DNA of 64,000 nucleotides from Sapientia aquatica (GTDB lineage Bacteria > Pseudomonadota > Gammaproteobacteria > Burkholderiales > Burkholderiaceae_D): NCBI RefSeq assembly GCF_004358105.1, contig NZ_SMYL01000002.1:372001-436000 (forward strand), in the 5' to 3' direction. Position 1 is the first letter of the stretch. Each line of letters starts with the position of its first letter. The translations under genes and the position numbers were made by a program. Under the pieces are notes generated by a model. That model did not search any database, was not told the origin of the DNA, and saw only the letters and a list, made by a program, of their open reading frames with translations. This document shows positions 1 through 9,465 of this stretch, in pieces.

Positions 1-770
1 GGGTAAATAATGTTGCCGTCTTTAGTCACGACGCCCAAACGGTCGCCATCACCATCGAATGCTAAACCGAGTTCCGCGTCAGTTTCTTTAACGTGTTTGA
101 TTAAATCTTGTAGATTTTCTGGATGCGCAGGATCAGGGTGGTGATTCGGGAAAGTACCATCTACTTCACAGAATAATTCATCGACCTCGCAGCCAAGACC
201 GCGGTACAAATCGCCCGCAAATGCGCCTGCCACACCATTGCCACAATCAACCGCGATCTTCATCGGACGCGCTAATTTAATGTCGGAAATAATTCGTTCC
301 AAGTAGGCCGCACGAATATCATGTTGCTCATAGTTGCCAGCGCCGTGGGTAAATTCTTGCTTAACAATGGCGTGATACAAGGCTTGAATAGTTTCGCCAT
401 AAATCGCTTCGCTAGCTAACACCATTTTGAAACCGTTGTAATCCGGGGGATTATGGCTACCGGTGACCATGATGCCGGATTTTGCATCTAATAAGTGCGT
501 TCCTAAATAAACTAGCGGCGTTGCAACTACGCCTAAATCAATCACATTCACACCACTGGCTTGCAAACCTTTAGCCAAAGCCGCACTTAATTCTGGGCCC
601 GATAAGCGGCCATCGCGGCCAATAACTACCGTGCGCTCTTTTTTCGCCAACACGGCTGTACCAAAAGCTTGTCCAAGTTGAAACGCTACATGGGTGTCTA
701 ACGTTTTGCCAACAATGCCGCGAATGTCATAGGCTTTGAAAATCGAAGGGGAAATAGTGGATGTAGTCAT
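1..770 (-). CDS. Phosphomannomutase/phosphoglucomutase, N-terminal part (gene runs off the left edge)
   Basis: Only the first ~256 codons are present; the 3' end lies left of base 1. The enzyme belongs to the alpha-D-phosphohexomutase family, which interconverts hexose 6- and 1-phosphates for exopolysaccharide and LPS sugar precursors. Reading the complement from ATG at 770 gives MTTSTISPSIFKAYDIRG. The phosphoserine loop TGSHNP has its Ser at residue 105, and the metal-binding loop DGDGDR is at residues 239-244; both spacings match AlgC-type enzymes. The gene is divergent from grpE across a 393-bp gap. Whether mannose or glucose phosphate is preferred cannot be told from sequence. The family call is firm; AlgC-like is my best guess for the subfamily. 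Confidence 0.93.
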   Translation of the reverse strand, partial: MTTSTISPSIFKAYDIRGIVGKTLDTHVAFQLGQAFGTAVLAKKERTVVIGRDGRLSGPELSAALAKGLQASGVNVIDLGVVATPLVYLGTHLLDAKSGIMVTGSHNPPDYNGFKMVLASEAIYGETIQALYHAIVKQEFTHGAGNYEQHDIRAAYLERIISDIKLARPMKIAVDCGNGVAGAFAGDLYRGLGCEVDELFCEVDGTFPNHHPDPAHPENLQDLIKHVKETDAELGLAFDGDGDRLGVVTKDGNIIY

Positions 771-1163
771 GGAGTGATAGCGCCGCTAAATGGTGAAAAG
801 ATTGAAAATAAAATAGCCGCTAGTGTAGCGCCGTTTTTTAGGCACAGGCATAAAGTGGGTAAAAGAATAATGGCAATTCAATGACAAACAACTGTTAATT
901 GGTCGGCGCTTATCGCTTTATCTTGTTTGTCGCCAAACGATGTTCTAGATTTGTTGCTAAGAATTTGCATTTCTGATTATTTTCTTCGTTATAAGAATTG
1001 CCTCTTTTTTATTAAAACCAGAGTTTTCCCGTGTTTTTTGCTCCGAAAACGCTGTTTTTAACCCTTTTTTATCCTAAATCACACTTAACGCCTTGAAAAA
1101 CTAAGTGATAACCCCACTTCCGCTACACTATTTTTGAATGCCATCGATTATTGGAGGTAAGGA
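771..1163. other. Divergent intergenic region between the phosphohexomutase gene and grpE
   Basis: This is 393 bp of AT-rich DNA with no plausible gene. It holds the grpE heat-shock promoter (1092-1119) and must also hold the promoter of the leftward phosphohexomutase gene, which I could not place. I see no CIRCE-type inverted repeat, so HrcA control is not suggested. Confidence 0.6.
1092..1119 (+). promoter_or_regulatory. Sigma-32 (RpoH) heat-shock promoter for grpE
   Basis: CTTGAAA at 1092-1098 and CCCCACTT at 1112-1119 are separated by 13 bp. This is a near-perfect match to the sigma-32 consensus (CTTGAAA, 11-16 bp, CCCCATnT). The ATG of grpE lies about 45 bp downstream, behind a TTGGAGG ribosome-binding site. 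Confidence 0.88.
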
Positions 1164-1718
1164 ATGCAAGACCAAGCAAAACCAGAAGTGCAAAACGATC
1201 AAGTAGAGCAAGCGCCAGCGACGCCCGAAGTGGAAGAGCCGGTCGTCGTGGCAGTTGATTCCGACTTTGAAGAAAAATTACTTCAAACCGAAGCGAAATT
1301 AGCTGAACTGCAAGACGCCTACTTACGCGCTAAAGCCGATGGTGAAAATATTCGACGTCGCGCACAAGATGACATTAGCAAGGCGCATAAATTCGCGGTA
1401 GAAAGCTTTGCCGAATCAATGATTCCAGTCAAAGACAGCCTAGAAATGGCCCTCAAAATTGAGAACGTCACCGTGGAATCGCTCAAAGAAGGTACTGAAG
1501 TGACCTTGCGCCAGTTGGTTAATGCGTTTGAAAAAAACCGTTTGTTAGAAATTAATCCAGTACGTGGCGAGAAGTTAGACCCAGCCAAACACCAAGCGGT
1601 ATCAATGGTGCCAGCCGATCAAGACGCTAATACGGTGGTGGAAGTTTTGCAAAAGGGTTACACCATTGCTGATCGTCTGTTAAGACCGGCACTCGTAACG
1701 GTGGCTCAAGCCAAATAG
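1164..1718 (+). CDS. grpE: Nucleotide exchange factor GrpE
   Basis: GrpE releases ADP from DnaK and so drives substrate release in the Hsp70 cycle in the cytoplasm. The 184-residue protein has the family layout: an acidic disordered N-terminus (1-35), a long dimerising helix (about 36-100, with [15 protein letters not shown]), then the beta domain with [16 protein letters not shown] and a C-terminal [16 protein letters not shown]. The ATG at 1164 follows TTGGAGG at 1151-1157. It lies 127 bp upstream of dnaK in the same orientation and sits directly behind a sigma-32 promoter, so heat induction is expected. Confidence 0.97.
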   Translation: MQDQAKPEVQNDQVEQAPATPEVEEPVVVAVDSDFEEKLLQTEAKLAELQDAYLRAKADGENIRRRAQDDISKAHKFAVESFAESMIPVKDSLEMALKIENVTVESLKEGTEVTLRQLVNAFEKNRLLEINPVRGEKLDPAKHQAVSMVPADQDANTVVEVLQKGYTIADRLLRPALVTVAQAK

Positions 1719-1761
1719 TTCCAAAAACTAGCGAAAATGGCGCAAAAAGCTCAAAAAATCG

Positions 1762-1790
1762 CTTGAAAATCGCTTTTTTCGCCTTATATA
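1762..1790 (+). promoter_or_regulatory. Candidate promoter for dnaK
   Basis: TTGAAA at 1763-1768 and TATATA at 1785-1790 are spaced by 16 bp, which fits sigma-70. The same left box reads CTTGAAA (1762-1768), so a weak sigma-32 match is also possible, though the CCCCAT-like half is poor. The box sits inside two direct copies of AATCGCTT. It suggests that dnaK can be transcribed separately from grpE. Confidence 0.5.
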
Positions 1791-1845
1791 CCATTCATAG
1801 CAGCAACAATATTAACCAAATAACCAAATCAAAAAAGGAAAAATC

Positions 1846-3777
1846 ATGGGCAGAATCATCGGTATTGACTTAGGTACAACCAATTCATGCGTATCCGTCG
1901 TTGAAAACGGCATTCCAAAAGTTATCGAAAACGCCGAAGGCGCACGTACTACGCCTTCCATCATTGCGTATCAAGAAGACGGCGAAATTTTAGTTGGCGC
2001 ATCCGCAAAACGTCAGGCTGTGACCAATCCAAAAAACACGCTATACGCCGTTAAGCGTTTGATTGGTCGCAAATTCGACGAAAAAGAAGTTCAAAAAGAC
2101 ATCGGCTTGATGCCTTACTCCATCGTTAAAGCCGACAACGGCGACGCATGGGTCAGTGTGCGCGACAAAAAAATGGCGCCACCACAAATCTCCGCAGAAG
2201 TCTTGCGCAAAATGAAAAAAACCGCCGAAGACTACCTCGGTGAAGAAGTAACGGAAGCCGTTATTACTGTTCCAGCCTACTTCAATGATGCGCAGCGTCA
2301 AGCAACTAAAGACGCTGGTCGTATCGCTGGCTTGGAAGTTAAACGTATCATCAACGAACCGACTGCTGCGGCATTGGCGTTCGGTTTGGATAAATCCGAA
2401 CGTGGCGATCGTAAAATCGCTGTATACGATTTGGGCGGTGGTACGTTCGACGTATCGATTATTGAAATCGCAGACGTCGATGGTGAAATGCAATTCGAAG
2501 TCTTGTCGACTAACGGCGATACGTTCTTGGGCGGTGAAGATTTCGACCAACGCATCATCGATTACATCATCGACGAATTCAAAAAAATCAACGGCTTGGA
2601 TTTATCCAAAGATGCAATCGCTTTACAGCGTATTAAAGCCTCAGCTGAACGCGCCAAGATCGAATTGTCGAGCTCGCAGCAAACTGAAATTAACGAACCA
2701 TACATCGCGATGGCAAATGGCGCACCGGTGCATTTGAACTTAAAAATGACACGCGCTAAGTTGGAATCGTTGGTCGAAGAATTGGTTAATAAAACATTGG
2801 AACCATGCCGTTTAGCGATCAAAGACGCTGGCGTAAAAACATCGGATATCGACGATATTATTTTGGTCGGTGGTATGACGCGTATGCCGAAAGTGCAAGA
2901 ATTGGTGAAAGAATTCTTCGGCAAAGAACCACGGAAAGACGTTAATCCAGATGAGGCAGTTGCCGCTGGTGCTGCGATTCAAGGTTCGGTATTGTCGGGC
3001 GACCGCAAAGATTTGTTGTTGTTAGACGTGACGCCATTGTCCTTAGGTATTGAAACTTTGGGCGGTGTGATGACTAAGATGATTCAGAAAAACACCACTA
3101 TTCCAACCAAGTTTAGCCAAGTGTTTTCCACTGCGGACGACAATCAACCAGCCGTGACGATTAAGGTTTATCAAGGTGAGCGCGAAATCGCTGCCGGTAA
3201 CAAAGGCTTGGGCGAATTCAATTTAGAAGGTATTCCACCAGCAGCACGTGGCACACCGCAAATCGAAGTGACTTTTGATATCGATGCTAACGGTATTTTG
3301 CATGTTGGCGCAAAAGACAAAGCCACTGGCAAAGAAAACAAAATCACCATTAAGGCAAACTCCGGTTTGACTGAAGAAGAAATTCAAAAAATGGTGAAAG
3401 ATGCTGAATTGAATGCGGAAGAAGACAAAAAAGTGAAGGAATTAGCTGAGTCCCGCAATCAAGGCGACGCGCTGGTGCATTCCACACGCAAAGCATTGGC
3501 TGAACATGGCGATAAATTAGACGCTGGTGAAAAAGACAAAATCGAAGCATCGATCAAGGACTTGGAAGAGTCGTTGAAGAGCGGTGACAAAGCATCGATC
3601 GATGCCAAAATCGCAGCGCTGTCAACAGCTTCGCAAAAGTTAGGCGAAAAAATGTATGCTGAAACACAAGCTCAACAAGCTGGCGGCGACGCTGGTGCGG
3701 CGGGCCACGCTGGATCAGAAGCCAAGCATGAAGACGATGTTGTCGATGCTGACTTTAAAGAAGTGAAAGACAAGTAA
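1846..3777 (+). CDS. dnaK: Molecular chaperone DnaK (Hsp70)
   Basis: DnaK is the ATP-dependent Hsp70 chaperone that binds hydrophobic peptide stretches, working with DnaJ and GrpE. The protein has 643 residues, normal for the family. The nucleotide-binding domain opens with GIDLGTTNS (about 6-14) and carries [13 protein letters not shown] near residue 195 and [12 protein letters not shown] near 340. The linker [13 protein letters not shown] is near 390. The substrate-binding domain follows, and the acidic tail ends [14 protein letters not shown], the conserved DnaK C-terminus. An AAAAAGGAAAA ribosome site precedes the ATG. Confidence 0.99.
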   Translation: MGRIIGIDLGTTNSCVSVVENGIPKVIENAEGARTTPSIIAYQEDGEILVGASAKRQAVTNPKNTLYAVKRLIGRKFDEKEVQKDIGLMPYSIVKADNGDAWVSVRDKKMAPPQISAEVLRKMKKTAEDYLGEEVTEAVITVPAYFNDAQRQATKDAGRIAGLEVKRIINEPTAAALAFGLDKSERGDRKIAVYDLGGGTFDVSIIEIADVDGEMQFEVLSTNGDTFLGGEDFDQRIIDYIIDEFKKINGLDLSKDAIALQRIKASAERAKIELSSSQQTEINEPYIAMANGAPVHLNLKMTRAKLESLVEELVNKTLEPCRLAIKDAGVKTSDIDDIILVGGMTRMPKVQELVKEFFGKEPRKDVNPDEAVAAGAAIQGSVLSGDRKDLLLLDVTPLSLGIETLGGVMTKMIQKNTTIPTKFSQVFSTADDNQPAVTIKVYQGEREIAAGNKGLGEFNLEGIPPAARGTPQIEVTFDIDANGILHVGAKDKATGKENKITIKANSGLTEEEIQKMVKDAELNAEEDKKVKELAESRNQGDALVHSTRKALAEHGDKLDAGEKDKIEASIKDLEESLKSGDKASIDAKIAALSTASQKLGEKMYAETQAQQAGGDAGAAGHAGSEAKHEDDVVDADFKEVKDK

Positions 3778-3812
3778 TAGTGGTTTGGCGAGGTAATTAC
3801 TCGCTTTAGCTC

Positions 3813-3858
3813 GCCGAGAAGGGGTGTCGTTTTTTACGACTAACCTGCTCGGCTTTTT
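3813..3858 (+). terminator. Terminator-like hairpin after dnaK
   Basis: GCCGAG (3813-3818) pairs with CTCGGC (3848-3853), and TTTTT follows. A smaller hairpin, GTCGT/ACGAC, sits inside the long loop. It lies between dnaK and dnaJ, so dnaJ is probably partly uncoupled from dnaK. Confidence 0.6.
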
Positions 3859-3959
3859 CACATAAAATTCGAAACTTTCCTTAAACACTGGTAGTGTAGA
3901 TGTTGCGCTAGAGCACTAGTGTTTTTTAGTCTGAATATATTAAGAAGGTGCCAAACAAG

Positions 3960-5087
3960 ATGGCGAAGCGTGATTTTTATGAAATATTAGGCGTTGCTAA
4001 AAATGCCTCTGAGGACGAAATTAAAAAAGCGTACCGCAAATTAGCAATGAAACATCATCCGGATCGTAATCCAGACAGTAAGCAAGCCGAAGAAAAATTC
4101 AAAGAAGCCAAAGAAGCTTACGAGATGTTGTCGGACGCCAAAAAGCGCGAAGCATATGATCGCTACGGTCATGCTGGCGTCGATCCGAACATGGGTGGCG
4201 GCGGTGGTGCCGGTGCTGGCGGTTTTGCCGATGCGTTCGGCGATATCTTTGGCGATATTTTTGGTGGCGGCCGCGGCGGTGGACGTAGTTCTGGACCACA
4301 AGTGTATCGCGGTGCCGATTTGCGCTACAACTTGGAAATCACGTTAGAGCAAGCGGCCAACGGCTTTGATACAACGATTCGCGTACCGTCTTGGGATGAA
4401 TGCGAACCTTGTCATGGCACCGGCGCAAAACCCGGCACATCGGCAGTCACTTGTACCACCTGCGGCGGACACGGCCAAGTTCGTATGCAGCAAGGTTTAT
4501 TTAGCATTCAGCAGACCTGTCCAAAATGCCATGGTACCGGCAAAATTATTCCGGAACCTTGCACTAGCTGCTCAGGCGTTGGCCGCATCAAGCGCAATAA
4601 AACATTAGAAGTGAAAATCCCCGCCGGTATTGATGACGGTATGCGGATTCGCTCGTCGGGCAATGGTGAGCCGGGCGTTAATGGCGGTCCACCGGGCGAT
4701 TTGTATGTCGAAATTCATATCAAACCGCATTCGGTATTCCAACGCGAAGGCGATGATCTGCATTGCGAAATGCCGATTTCGTTCGTGAAAGCGACTTTGG
4801 GCGGTGAGATTGAAGTGCCAACCTTAAGTGGCAAGGCAAGTTTCACGATTCCAGAAGGCACTCAAACTGGCAAAACTTTCCGCTTGCGCAGCAAAGGCAT
4901 CAAGGGTGTGCGCTCGGGATTCCCCGGTGATTTGTTCTGTCATGTAGTGATTGAGACGCCGGTGAAACTGACCGACAAGCAAAAAGATTTATTACGCGAC
5001 TTTGAAAAACTAACGACCGAAGGTGGATCAAAACATAGTCCGCAAAGTAAGTCTTGGATGGACAAAGTGAAGAAGTTTTTTGAGTAA
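3960..5087 (+). CDS. dnaJ: Chaperone protein DnaJ (Hsp40)
   Basis: DnaJ is the type I Hsp40 co-chaperone that delivers unfolded proteins to DnaK and stimulates its ATPase. The J domain (1-70) has HPD at residues 33-35. A Gly/Phe-rich linker follows, then four zinc-binding repeats ([32 protein letters not shown]) and the C-terminal substrate-binding domains; 375 residues in all. I chose ATG 3960 ([11 protein letters not shown]) because it is the family's usual start and AGAAGG lies 11 bp upstream. An in-frame GTG at 3948 overlaps that ribosome site. Confidence 0.97.
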   Translation: MAKRDFYEILGVAKNASEDEIKKAYRKLAMKHHPDRNPDSKQAEEKFKEAKEAYEMLSDAKKREAYDRYGHAGVDPNMGGGGGAGAGGFADAFGDIFGDIFGGGRGGGRSSGPQVYRGADLRYNLEITLEQAANGFDTTIRVPSWDECEPCHGTGAKPGTSAVTCTTCGGHGQVRMQQGLFSIQQTCPKCHGTGKIIPEPCTSCSGVGRIKRNKTLEVKIPAGIDDGMRIRSSGNGEPGVNGGPPGDLYVEIHIKPHSVFQREGDDLHCEMPISFVKATLGGEIEVPTLSGKASFTIPEGTQTGKTFRLRSKGIKGVRSGFPGDLFCHVVIETPVKLTDKQKDLLRDFEKLTTEGGSKHSPQSKSWMDKVKKFFE

Positions 5088-5096
5088 GTAAGCAGG

Positions 5097-5134
5097 AAAT
5101 AGCGCATAAGATTAAAATCGAGTGCGCTATTTTT
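5097..5134 (+). terminator. Intrinsic terminator after dnaJ
   Basis: AAATAGCGCA (5097-5106) pairs with TGCGCTATTT (5123 onwards), and a T-run follows to 5134. It lies 10 bp past the dnaJ stop and ends the chaperone cluster. Confidence 0.75.
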
Positions 5135-5199
5135 ACATAAACAGTGCGAGAAAAATGCCCCTTTTTCTACGTGCTGAATTCTAATAATGAAGGTGAGAG

Positions 5200-5778
5200 A
5201 TGAAACGTACATTCCAACAAGTATTACTTTGCGCAGCCATCGCTTTTGCGGGAACTGCCCATGCGATTGATGTTGCCGGTGTTAAAGTTGATGACACCAT
5301 TACTGCGGCCAACACAACCTTAAAGCTCAACGGCGCTGGTATTCGCACCAAAGTGTTTTTTAAAGTTTATGTGGCTTCGCTATATACAACTGATCCCAAA
5401 ACGACGACCGAAGCTATTTTAGCGGTACCAGGTCCAAAACAAGTTAATCTCACCATGTTACGCGACGTGAGCAGTGACGATTTAGGTAGCGCTTTTATGG
5501 CTGGCGTGAGAAAAAATACCGATAAGGCCGACTTGGCAAAGTTGACTAATCAGTTGATTAATTTCGGCCAATTGTTTTCGACTGTTCCTGAATTGAAAAA
5601 GGGTGACGTCATTTCGATTGAATGGGTTCCTGCTGACGGCTCGATTATGATGATTAACGGGAAAAAAATCGGAAGTACTTTCCCTGACCAAGCTTTCTTT
5701 AATGCGATTTTAAAAATCTGGATTGGCGAAAATCCCGTTGATGGCGCGCTTAAAACTAAGCTACTGGGCGGTAAGTAA
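5200..5778 (+). CDS. Secreted chalcone isomerase-like family protein
   Basis: The 192-residue protein starts with a clear signal peptide: MKRTF, a hydrophobic run, then a likely cut after GTAHA (residue 22). It should be periplasmic. The motif NGAGIRTKVFFKVYVASLYT and the later PDQAFFNAILKIWIGENPVD are typical of the bacterial chalcone-isomerase-like family. Members have the chalcone isomerase fold, but their substrate is generally unknown and I infer no reaction. A GAAGGTGAGAG ribosome site precedes ATG 5200. The gene stands alone between two terminators, convergent with sodB. Confidence 0.82.
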   Translation: MKRTFQQVLLCAAIAFAGTAHAIDVAGVKVDDTITAANTTLKLNGAGIRTKVFFKVYVASLYTTDPKTTTEAILAVPGPKQVNLTMLRDVSSDDLGSAFMAGVRKNTDKADLAKLTNQLINFGQLFSTVPELKKGDVISIEWVPADGSIMMINGKKIGSTFPDQAFFNAILKIWIGENPVDGALKTKLLGGK

Positions 5779-5820
5779 TTGAAGAACTATCGATCGCGCT
5801 GTTAATAAAATTAGGTCGAA

Positions 5821-5854
5821 AAAAATGCCCTTTTTAAAAGGGCATTTTTATTTT
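5821..5854. terminator. Bidirectional terminator between the chalcone-isomerase-like gene and sodB
   Basis: AAAAATGCCCTTTT (from 5821) pairs with AAAAGGGCATTTTT (to 5849). A-runs on the left and T-runs on the right serve both convergent genes. Confidence 0.88.
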
Positions 5855-5910
5855 CTAGCGCGCTAACTAAACAGTCCATCGCGCTAGATCTACACAATAA
5901 CTAAACAAAC

Positions 5911-6489
5911 TTACGCAAAATTAGCCGCTGCGAAATTCCAATTAGCCAATGCAAAGAATGTCTCAATGTATTTAGGACGTGCATTGCGGTAGTCGATGTA
6001 ATAAGCATGTTCCCACAGATCGCAAGTGATCAATGCTTTGTCAGCAGTAGTTAATGGTGTTGCTGCATTGGATGTATTGACGATGTCTAATGAACCGTCG
6101 GCTTTTTTCACCAACCAAGTCCAGCTTGAACCAAAGTTGCCGATAGCAGATTTAGTGAACGCTTCTTTGAATGCATCGAACGAACCCCATTTTGCGTCGA
6201 TTGCTGCCGCCAACGCGCCAGTAGGAGCACCGCTACCGCCTGGAGTTAAGCTGTTCCAGTAGAAAGTGTGGTTCCAAACTTGGGCCGAATTGTTAAACAC
6301 ACCAGCAGATGATTTTTTAACGATTTCTTCTAATGTTGCATTTTCAAACTCAGTGCCTTTGATCAAATTATTTAAGTTGGTCACATAAGTTTGATGATGT
6401 TTACCGTAGTGGTATTCCAATGTTTCTTTTGAGATGTGTGGAGCCAAAGCATCTAAAGCGTATGGCAAAGCTGGCAAAGTGTGTTCCAT
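5911..6489 (-). CDS. sodB: Superoxide dismutase [Fe]
   Basis: This cytoplasmic enzyme converts superoxide to hydrogen peroxide and oxygen. The 192-residue length is typical of Fe-SOD. All four metal ligands are visible: His27 (LEYHYGKHH), His74 (QVWNHTFYW), Asp157 and His161 ([12 protein letters not shown]). The [10 protein letters not shown] block and GSSWTWLV favour iron over manganese. A GGAAACAAC ribosome site precedes the ATG at 6489. It lies 205 bp downstream of xseA on the same strand, an arrangement I recall from other Burkholderiales. Confidence 0.96.
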   Translation of the reverse strand: MEHTLPALPYALDALAPHISKETLEYHYGKHHQTYVTNLNNLIKGTEFENATLEEIVKKSSAGVFNNSAQVWNHTFYWNSLTPGGSGAPTGALAAAIDAKWGSFDAFKEAFTKSAIGNFGSSWTWLVKKADGSLDIVNTSNAATPLTTADKALITCDLWEHAYYIDYRNARPKYIETFFALANWNFAAANFA

Positions 6490-6694
6490 GTTGTTTCCTT
6501 TGTTTTAAGAAAAATCAGACAAAACGAGTAATAAAACGGTAAATAAATCGCTAAAAACGACGGCAGGTTGCGCTTATTAGAATAGTGTTTGTGGTTCTCC
6601 AGCACAAAACCGTTCAAGCGCGATTCAAACAAGCCCGTATTGTAATGGCGTTGTGAATTGTTTGCATGCGCAAAAAACGCACATGCTTATTCGT

Positions 6695-8044
6695 TTAACC
6701 CAAATTGCTTTGTACGCTGGCAATTCCCAAATCGACTTCGCCTTCGGCCAGTTTGACCCGAATGGAACTTGGCGCTTTTAACTGCGATGGCTTGCGCAAA
6801 ATCGCACCGCTTTTATCCCAAATAATGGCGTAGCCGCGCTCCAAGGTGCGCTGTGGATTGAGTAATTCTAATTGCACGTTGAGGCTAGTTAATTGTTGTT
6901 GCTTGTGGGCGTATTGCTGTCCGACGCTAGATTTGAGCAGCTTACTTAGATGCTCAAGCTGACGTTTATGTGGCACAACATCGGGCTTTTGTTGCGTTAA
7001 TCGCTGCTTTAGCTGGCTAAAAGCAAAAAATGCGCTTTGCTGAGATCGTTCCGATGCATGCTTGACACGCCGTTGCAAACCAAGCAATTTGAGTCGTTCA
7101 CTCTGAATATAAGCAATCGGACTAATTAAGCGGCGCGAAAAATGATCCAAGCTTTGCGCATCTTGCTCGACCTTGCGCCGCACGGCGCGCCGTAACGCAT
7201 AGCCGTAATCGTTGAGTTGCTGAACCAAATCGGCACGCGCAACCACAGCCAATTCGGCGGCGGCGGTCGGAGTCGGCGCTCGCAAGTCAGCCACAAAATC
7301 AGCGATAGTGAAATCAGTTTCATGCCCGATTCCTGCGATGACGGGAATGCGGCAATTTACCAGGGCATAAGCGACTTGCTCATCGTTAAACGACCATAAA
7401 TCTTCAATGCTGCCACCGCCGCGTGCGACTAACAGCACGTCGCATTCATTGCGGGTTGAGGCGGTATTAATTGCCTGAGTAATTTTCTCCGCCGCGCCGT
7501 TGCCTTGTACTGGTGTCGGATAAATGATGACGCGCACATGCGGAGCGCGGCGTCTGAGGGTAATTAAAATATCGCGCAGGGCGGCTGCTTGCGGGCTAGT
7601 CACGATGCCAATTGATTTGGGAAACGCTGGCAAGCTCCGTTTGCGCTCTGGATTAAATAGGCCAGCGTTGTTGAGTTTTTGTTTGAGTTGCAAGAACGCT
7701 TCGTACAAATTGCCCATGCCAGCGCGGCGTATGCCTTCGACACTTAATTGATAATCACCACGCGGCGCATACAAGGTTACCGTTGCGCGTACTTCGATTT
7801 TTTCGCCTTCACGCGGAATAAAATCCACGCTCATGGCGCGACTTTTAAACATTACTGCTCGGACTTGAGCTTGCGCATCTTTGAGTGTGAAATACCAATG
7901 CCCGGAGGCCGCGCGGGTAAAGTTCGACACTTCGCCACTAATCCAACACAGCGGAATATTTTTTTCCAGTAAACGCGCCACGGTTTGATTTAAGGCGCTA
8001 ACGCTGATGACTTGTGGCCCAGAGGAAATGATGTCGGTCTGCAT
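6695..8044 (-). CDS. xseA: Exodeoxyribonuclease VII large subunit
   Basis: XseA is the catalytic subunit of exonuclease VII, which with several XseB copies degrades single-stranded DNA to oligonucleotides. The 449-residue protein has an N-terminal OB fold (about 12-105, with [22 protein letters not shown]), the catalytic core with [13 protein letters not shown] and [18 protein letters not shown] (about 140-230), a long helical coiled-coil region, and the closing [13 protein letters not shown] segment. The ATG at 8044 fits known N-termini. The gene faces the repeat-rich gap 8045-8813. Confidence 0.97.
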   Translation of the reverse strand: MQTDIISSGPQVISVSALNQTVARLLEKNIPLCWISGEVSNFTRAASGHWYFTLKDAQAQVRAVMFKSRAMSVDFIPREGEKIEVRATVTLYAPRGDYQLSVEGIRRAGMGNLYEAFLQLKQKLNNAGLFNPERKRSLPAFPKSIGIVTSPQAAALRDILITLRRRAPHVRVIIYPTPVQGNGAAEKITQAINTASTRNECDVLLVARGGGSIEDLWSFNDEQVAYALVNCRIPVIAGIGHETDFTIADFVADLRAPTPTAAAELAVVARADLVQQLNDYGYALRRAVRRKVEQDAQSLDHFSRRLISPIAYIQSERLKLLGLQRRVKHASERSQQSAFFAFSQLKQRLTQQKPDVVPHKRQLEHLSKLLKSSVGQQYAHKQQQLTSLNVQLELLNPQRTLERGYAIIWDKSGAILRKPSQLKAPSSIRVKLAEGEVDLGIASVQSNLG

Positions 8045-8145
8045 GAATTTGATTGTTTTGCGTAAAGTTATTAGATTCTGCTTAAATTTTGAGCAGTTAG
8101 AAAAAGCAGCGTTAAATCATGGTGTTAGAACACGTTCAGCACGCT

Positions 8146-8176
8146 TGCACACAAAGTTACCCACATTTTATGTGCA
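8146..8176. repeat. DnaA-box palindrome, copy a
   Basis: TGCACA and TGTGCA bound a 31-bp unit. At its centre is TTACCCACA (8157-8165), one base from the DnaA box consensus TTATNCACA. Confidence 0.7.
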
Positions 8177-8310
8177 CGGTCGGTGGATAGCGTAGCCCGA
8201 TTATATCCTGATCGCGAAGCGCAAAATTAGCTTGGGTGAACTGCTTGAATTCTAAGCACGATTAATTAAATTAGTAAAATCAAGTACTTATGAAGCGCTC
8301 CCACTATTAC

Positions 8311-8337
8311 GCACAACGTTATCAACAGATTGTGTGC
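8311..8337. repeat. DnaA-box palindrome, copy b (divergent)
   Basis: GCACA and TGTGC arms flank TTATCAACA (8319-8327), one base from a DnaA box. CAAAACTA follows the right arm, as in copy d. This copy is the most diverged. Confidence 0.6.
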
Positions 8338-8451
8338 AAAACTAGCTGGCTAAGCTTCAACAAAACATCAACAAAAAAGCGGCTGCTCAGTTTCTGGGCA
8401 GGCTAACTATTCATAATTAGAATCAAACACTTAGCCATGATTGTCATGGTT

Positions 8452-8482
8452 TGCACACAAAGTTACCCACATTTCGTGTGTA
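8452..8482. repeat. DnaA-box palindrome, copy c
   Basis: This 31-bp unit matches copy a in its first 22 bases, with TTACCCACA at 8463-8471. It ends TGTGTA and is followed by AAACTTTA. Confidence 0.7.
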
Positions 8483-8598
8483 AAACTTTATTTAGAGTTA
8501 TTTCCGCAAGGCATTAAATAGTAAAATACAACGGCGTACAAATTGAGCAGAACTTGGATTGCTATACAAATCAGTGGCTTGCAGCTTTAATGACGCAA

Positions 8599-8629
8599 TG
8601 CACACAGACTTATCCACATTTTCTGTGCA
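8599..8629. repeat. DnaA-box palindrome, copy d (perfect box)
   Basis: TGCACA/TGTGCA arms enclose a perfect DnaA box, TTATCCACA, at 8610-8618. The unit is 31 bp, as in copies a and c. Confidence 0.75.
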
Positions 8630-8813
8630 AAACTATTTTTGCTTTTTAATCGGACTGCTCAGAATTGCCGTGATGCGGTTTAATCACGCGGAAATCTTTA
8701 CCAGTTATTCTCAAGTACTTGCTCAGTGTTGCGCAACACGATACATTGCGCACTTGTGTTTTTCATTAACGATGAGAACGGTTTGATCGCCGTTTCTTGC
8801 TAGGGAGTTTGCA

Positions 8814-9419
8814 TTGTTCGACATATTACAATCGGCTGGATGGCCAATTTACTTTTTATTGATTGCTTCCATCGTGGCGTTGGCATTGATTATTGAGCGT
8901 AGCTTATCCTTGCGTGCCAAACGTATTTTGCCGCGCACCTTGCTAGAAGAAGTCATTCGCGTCTATCACAGCGGTAAAGTCAATAAAGACGTCGTAGAAA
9001 AATTAGAACAAAACTCGCCTTTGGGCCGCGTGTTGGCGGCCGGCCTGCGTAATGTCGATGCGCCGCGTGAAGTCATGAAAGAAGCGATTGAAGAGGCTGG
9101 TCGCGCTGCAGCGCATGAGTTAGGACGCTTCTTAACTACCTTGGGTACGATTGCTTCGCTCGCGACTTTGATGGGCTTGTTTGGAACTGTGGTCGGGATG
9201 ATTGAAATTTTCGGCGCGCAAAATGCGACCGGCGCCAATCCGGCGCAACTGGCGCACGGTATTTCGGTAGCGCTCTACAACACCGCATTTGGTATTTTGA
9301 TCGCCATGCCAACGATATTCTTTTATCGTCATTTCAGCGGTTTGGTCGATGGCTTCATTATTGAGATGGAACAGCAGGCGGTGAAATTTGTGGACACTGT
9401 CCACAACCACCGCAAATGA
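8814..9419 (+). CDS. exbB: MotA/TolQ/ExbB family proton channel protein
   Basis: ExbB forms the inner-membrane proton channel that, with ExbD, powers TonB-dependent or Tol-like energy transfer to the outer membrane. The 201-residue protein has a membrane segment at about 10-30 and two more at about 105-130 and 155-175. The family motif TLGTIASLATLMGLFGTVVGMIEIF is present in parts across 110-135. The start is TTG at 8814, set by AGGGAG six bases upstream. exbD follows after 46 bp. No tonB is in view, so the energised partner is unknown; ExbB rather than TolQ is favoured by the lipid A context. Confidence 0.9.
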   Translation: MFDILQSAGWPIYFLLIASIVALALIIERSLSLRAKRILPRTLLEEVIRVYHSGKVNKDVVEKLEQNSPLGRVLAAGLRNVDAPREVMKEAIEEAGRAAAHELGRFLTTLGTIASLATLMGLFGTVVGMIEIFGAQNATGANPAQLAHGISVALYNTAFGILIAMPTIFFYRHFSGLVDGFIIEMEQQAVKFVDTVHNHRK

Positions 9420-9465
9420 GGTCGACAGCAGTGATCCATCCACGAATTAACCAGCAAGGACAGCA

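Larger units (their letters stand above)
8045..8813. other. Gene-free region with four DnaA-box palindromes
   Basis: This 769-bp gap separates the divergently transcribed xseA and exbB. I find no credible gene; the short open frames here lack ribosome sites and family features. It holds four similar palindromes (8146-8176, 8311-8337, 8452-8482, 8599-8629). TGAGCAG or its complement also recurs (near 8087, 8384, 8541, 8656 and 8719). The promoters of xseA and exbB must lie here but are not obvious. Confidence 0.7.

Noticed and set aside
2041-2924. Long open frames inside dnaK on both strands (for example 169 codons on the complement at 2041-2550)
   Set aside because: They overlap the dnaK coding frame fully and have no ribosome site or recognisable motifs; they are shadows of its codon bias.
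8045-8813. The DnaA-box region as the chromosomal origin oriC
   Set aside because: None of the usual origin neighbours (dnaA, dnaN, gyrB, rpmH, parAB) is in the window, and there is no clear AT-rich unwinding region with 13-mers.
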